Shown here: in pieces, positions 61,472 through 64,000 of the stretch
How positions within the stretch are numbered: position 1 is the stretch's first letter
How the letters are laid out: every line of letters starts with the position of its first letter
NCBI RefSeq assembly: GCF_964204865.1
Contig: NC_135252.1
Location: forward strand, 21,287,383 to 21,351,382
From: Styela clava
Lineage: Eukaryota; Chordata; Ascidiacea; Stolidobranchia; Styelidae
DNA length: 64,000 nucleotides
Reading direction: 5' to 3'
The notes under the pieces: generated by a model
What the model was told of the DNA's origin: nothing
Database searches by the model: none
Seen by the model: only the letters and a program-made list of their open reading frames with translations
Translations under genes and position numbers: made by a program

Positions 61472-61647
61472 TTAAATATTCTTACGAATTTATTAGGCCT
61501 AAATATTTTTAATGTTAATGTAGCTTCTCAGGCGCAGACTTATGAAGGCACTGAAGAAGTGAAGAAAAAGCAGAATCGAGGAAAATATCTACATTACATG
61601 TAAATATTTTAACGAATTTTATTAGGCTTGGATATATTTATCGTTAG

Positions 61648-61674
61648 GAAGTTCAATTAAGAGAATTTTATTAA
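61648..61674 (+). other. possible terminal micro-exon with stop
   Basis: After the last partial unit the sequence TATCGTTAG is followed by nine codons, EVQLREFY and TAA. This could terminate the spliced frame, but a 9-codon match is weak evidence. Confidence 0.15.
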
Positions 61675-62430
61675 TGAGTTGAGTGCAAAAAATGTGGTAT
61701 TGAATATTTTTATTAAATAGTATTTGTTTTCACTAGAAAAATTGCCGAGAGATAGAAGAAGCCGAACAATATCCGTGTTTACATCTACGATAAGGTAAAA
61801 TATAATACATCAATGTCTGGATTTTGTAATTTTGGTGAAACACGGATTTAATTAAAATATAACACTAAAAAAATATTAAAACATATATTATGTCACAATT
61901 GCAGACTGCAATTTCTATTTCCACGTTGCTTATATTTTTAAATAAAATCGGGAAAGAACAGAGAAGATTGTGTTTGCGGACTCGCACATTTAAGTAAAAT
62001 ATGATTGACAAATATGGAGTCTTTAAAAGTTTTTAAAATGGAGTTTTTAAAATTATTTTAAAGAATCAAAGTTTAACGTGTGTATACATATATAATTGCT
62101 TGAAGCCATGTAATGAATTTGTTGAAATAGGTGTTAGCCACTTTAAACTTATTTTGTTGTTGTGATATATGCAAACACAATAAGTAACTGAAATTTGTAA
62201 ATATTTTTGGAAAAAATGAATTAACGGAATATTCAAGTATAATCTTATTTTTGCTGTGCCTCTGCAAAAGAATATTTTCAGTTGGCTCCAAAAAAATTTC
62301 AAACTTCAAAACCTAGTTTAATACAAACATTCGAAACTCAAATACTAGATCGAATGGCATTAATTAATTGTTTATCACAAGTAATTCTATAGTATGAAAG
62401 CAAAAGAGAATGTCACCTTGTCGGAGCAAT
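61675..62430. other. right flank of the array, no gene recognised
   Basis: Unique AT-rich sequence with overlapping short minus-strand frames (62066-62309). None has motif support. Confidence 0.3.
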
Positions 62431-62680
62431 GACTAATTTTTGTTATATTTACAGGTTTTCTCAATTACTGAACTTGACTTTTCCACACTTATTACAACTA
62501 TGGAGATGATTTGTGAATTGTGCTCACAAACAAATGAATTGATGCACTTATGAAACCAAACACTCTAAAATATATATGCAAAAATGAAGATGGCTTGGGT
62601 GTGCTTACAAACAAATGCATTGAAAACGTACTTATGAGATCAAGCACTAAATATAAAAAGAGAATGAATGTAACATGATA
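62431..62680. repeat. low-copy relatives of the 29.8-32.3 kb minisatellite
   Basis: GACTAATTTTTGTTATATTT then ACAGGTTTTCTCAATTACTGAA resembles 29771-29815 (GACTAATTGTATATATATAT, AGGTTTTCTCGATTATGAAA). It is followed by two units with GTGCTYACAAACAAATGMATTGA and CACTTATGA..., matching the start of the minisatellite (ACAGACAAATGCATTGAGTA) but without expansion. Confidence 0.5.
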
Positions 62681-62785
62681 TGTTTTCAAAAGCTTCAAAA
62701 AGAATTTGACTAATAGGCAACTTAATAAATTAGCTTTTTATTATTAAACGTTTGAAATAATGTTTTTTATACAAGTATAACACCA

Positions 62786-62905
62786 AATTCTTTAGTGGAT
62801 ATATTCATGCTAATGAATAAATGCTCTGTATTTATAATGATAAATCATTGTTCTATATTCATTTAGATTTAAAATATTTTATTCCATTCCCTATTCCATT
62901 TTGTC
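62786..62905. repeat. single copy of the 32.4-33.1 kb repeat
   Basis: CACCAAATTCTTTAGTGGAT, AATCATTGTTCTATATTCAT and ATTCCATTCCCTATTCCATT correspond in order to the blocks at 33027-33130 and 32834-32940. Confidence 0.6.
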
Positions 62906-64000
62906 ATAAAACTTACTTATACCAATACCGCCATCGACATACTTCCTGACGATTTGGCAACATATAATATTGATTTAACTCATTACTGTATATTTTTTAT
63001 ACTATTTGTCATTCTGACAAAAGTTATTAGTTATTTGACCTGTATTCAGTACCAACCAGGTAAAGTCTCATGATTGTCGATGCTGACATAAACAAAACTT
63101 ATTTAATACTTCGTATAATCAACTGCAGAACAGGCAAACCAGGCCGGCATGGTTTTGTCTGTTCTGCAGATAAATCTTCTTTTAATCTAATACCAAATTC
63201 ATACACTCGACAGCATCGCAATCATAATAGGGCAATACTTGTTTGTGGCGTATTCTAGTATACCTATTCTACTATCTAAATATGCCTAAAACATATGTTC
63301 GTATGATGCATATTGTTTCATATTTTTACTTATATTGAACAAAATATTTAAAATTTTACATCCTTATGTATTTTATTTCTGAGAATGGTTTTGCTTTACT
63401 TTTTGCACTTTGTACTTCAATGACCAATATTCGTGACCAGTTTTTATTTGATAAATAATTTTCTGTTGTTCCTAGTTGTATATCTTTTTTCGTGTACAAA
63501 TTTAAATATAACAAAATTGGTAGGGTGTGTTTGACAAGCCACTGTTTGTTGGCTTAACCTTTTCGAGTGTCCATTGTGGTCTCATTGCTATAGTCCTCTT
63601 TCCCCCCAAATTGCACAAAATAATTATTTCGTTTGGCACTCAAATATGGGCATAGGGCGTTTCAGAATTTTCTGGAGCGCGATAGGACCCCATCACCAAG
63701 TCCTAACGAGTGGGTAAACCGACACCACTTGGGTCCACATGGAAGCTCGGTGTTCTTTTGAACAATTTAGAAAATAAATATTTATTTTATTTTGATTGTT
63801 TATATATTCAATGTGACTATATGCAATGAAATATATTACTTATAAATCTACTTTGATTGTGTTGATAGGTAAATACCTCGTTTACTTTGCAATATGTTTT
63901 AGTTGTATTTTGCATACTTATATATTGAATAAAAAATATATCTGTAAAATAAATTAGTCTTTCGTTTGAATTTGACAGTATATATTGTTCTATTCTGTAT
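62906..64000. other. no supported gene
   Basis: A strong imperfect hairpin lies at 63123-63169 (CTGCAGAACAG...CTGTTCTGCAG). The 62-codon frame at 63070-63258 that includes it has no family motif. Confidence 0.35.

Larger units (their letters stand above)
33187..61647 (+). repeat. 28-kb hierarchical satellite / micro-exon-like array
   Basis: The whole block is built from two related modules. The small ~127-bp module (Q) has a 66-bp core beginning GCGCAGAATTATGAAGATAC, preceded by TTATTCTAGCTTCTCAG and followed by GTAAATATTTTTACGAATTT. The large module adds a leader with ATATGCTGTTTTTATATTTG, a 36-bp core (D, coding DIGYRESNKRRK) between TTTTCAACAG and GTAAAAACAGG, and ATAAATTTAGACCCATTCCC. 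I count about 39 D-type anchors by eye, from 33312 to 60362. Many Q copies are intact 22-codon frames. Others carry TAA/TGA changes or a recurrent 8-bp deletion (GAAGAAAAGACGC in place of GAAGAAATGAAGAAAAGACGC) that shifts frame. Either a tandem exon array of one gene or non-coding satellite fits; see the findings. Confidence 0.9.

Noticed and set aside
62066..62309. Two overlapping 78-codon minus-strand frames
   Set aside because: They overlap in different frames in AT-rich flank and carry no family motif or splice context.

Overview
The window is AT-rich metazoan nuclear DNA. Spliceosomal-type introns, tRNA genes with internal A/B boxes, hAT-type MITEs with 8-bp target-site duplications and a tRNA-derived SINE all point to an animal. 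None of the long open frames, operons or ribosome-binding sites of bacteria are present. The hAT element ends and short introns would suit an invertebrate deuterostome such as a tunicate, but the sequence does not prove the species.

Region by region: (1) 0.46-2.23 kb holds a broken hAT (ZBED5/GTF2IRD2-like) transposase with a recognisable terminal repeat. (2) 2.7-4.25 kb holds pieces of an HSP70-family gene: an inverted fragment, then three forward phase-0 exons of the substrate-binding/C-terminal part. A separate HSP70 first exon starts at 7821. (3) 6.8-12.3 kb is intergenic, with a hAT MITE with perfect TSDs, a tRNA-derived SINE, a tRNA-Asn-like relic and a second hAT element. (4) 12.7-15.85 kb is a tandem tRNA locus in which tRNA-Leu (+), tRNA-Ala-TGC (-) and a decayed tRNA-Ala-AGC (-) repeat as a unit. 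(5) 16.2-24.5 kb carries six dispersed-tandem copies of an exon-like block, with MITEs that date some of the duplications. (6) 24.5-29.8 kb has no recognisable gene but several old duplicated blocks. (7) 29.9-32.3 kb is an ~85-bp minisatellite, followed by a ~200-bp repeat.

(8) 33.2-61.65 kb, almost half the window, is one hierarchical tandem array. Its small unit is ~127 bp. Larger units (~0.4-1 kb) start with a 12-codon block, and segmental duplications of 1577, 4186 and 1227 bp lie on top. The base unit looks like a 66-bp (22-codon, phase 0) micro-exon bounded by TTCTCAG and GTAAAT with a ~61-bp intron. Five consecutive units near the 3' end are intact in this model, one with an in-frame 9-bp deletion, whereas many internal copies carry stops or 8-bp frameshifting deletions. 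This is the best candidate for an undescribed system: a micro-exon gene with an expanded, partly decayed exon array. It could also be pure satellite DNA. The flank after 61.7 kb carries low-copy versions of the repeats found before the array, so the whole locus may itself be one module of a larger duplication.

No complete protein-coding gene with a confident function lies wholly inside the window.
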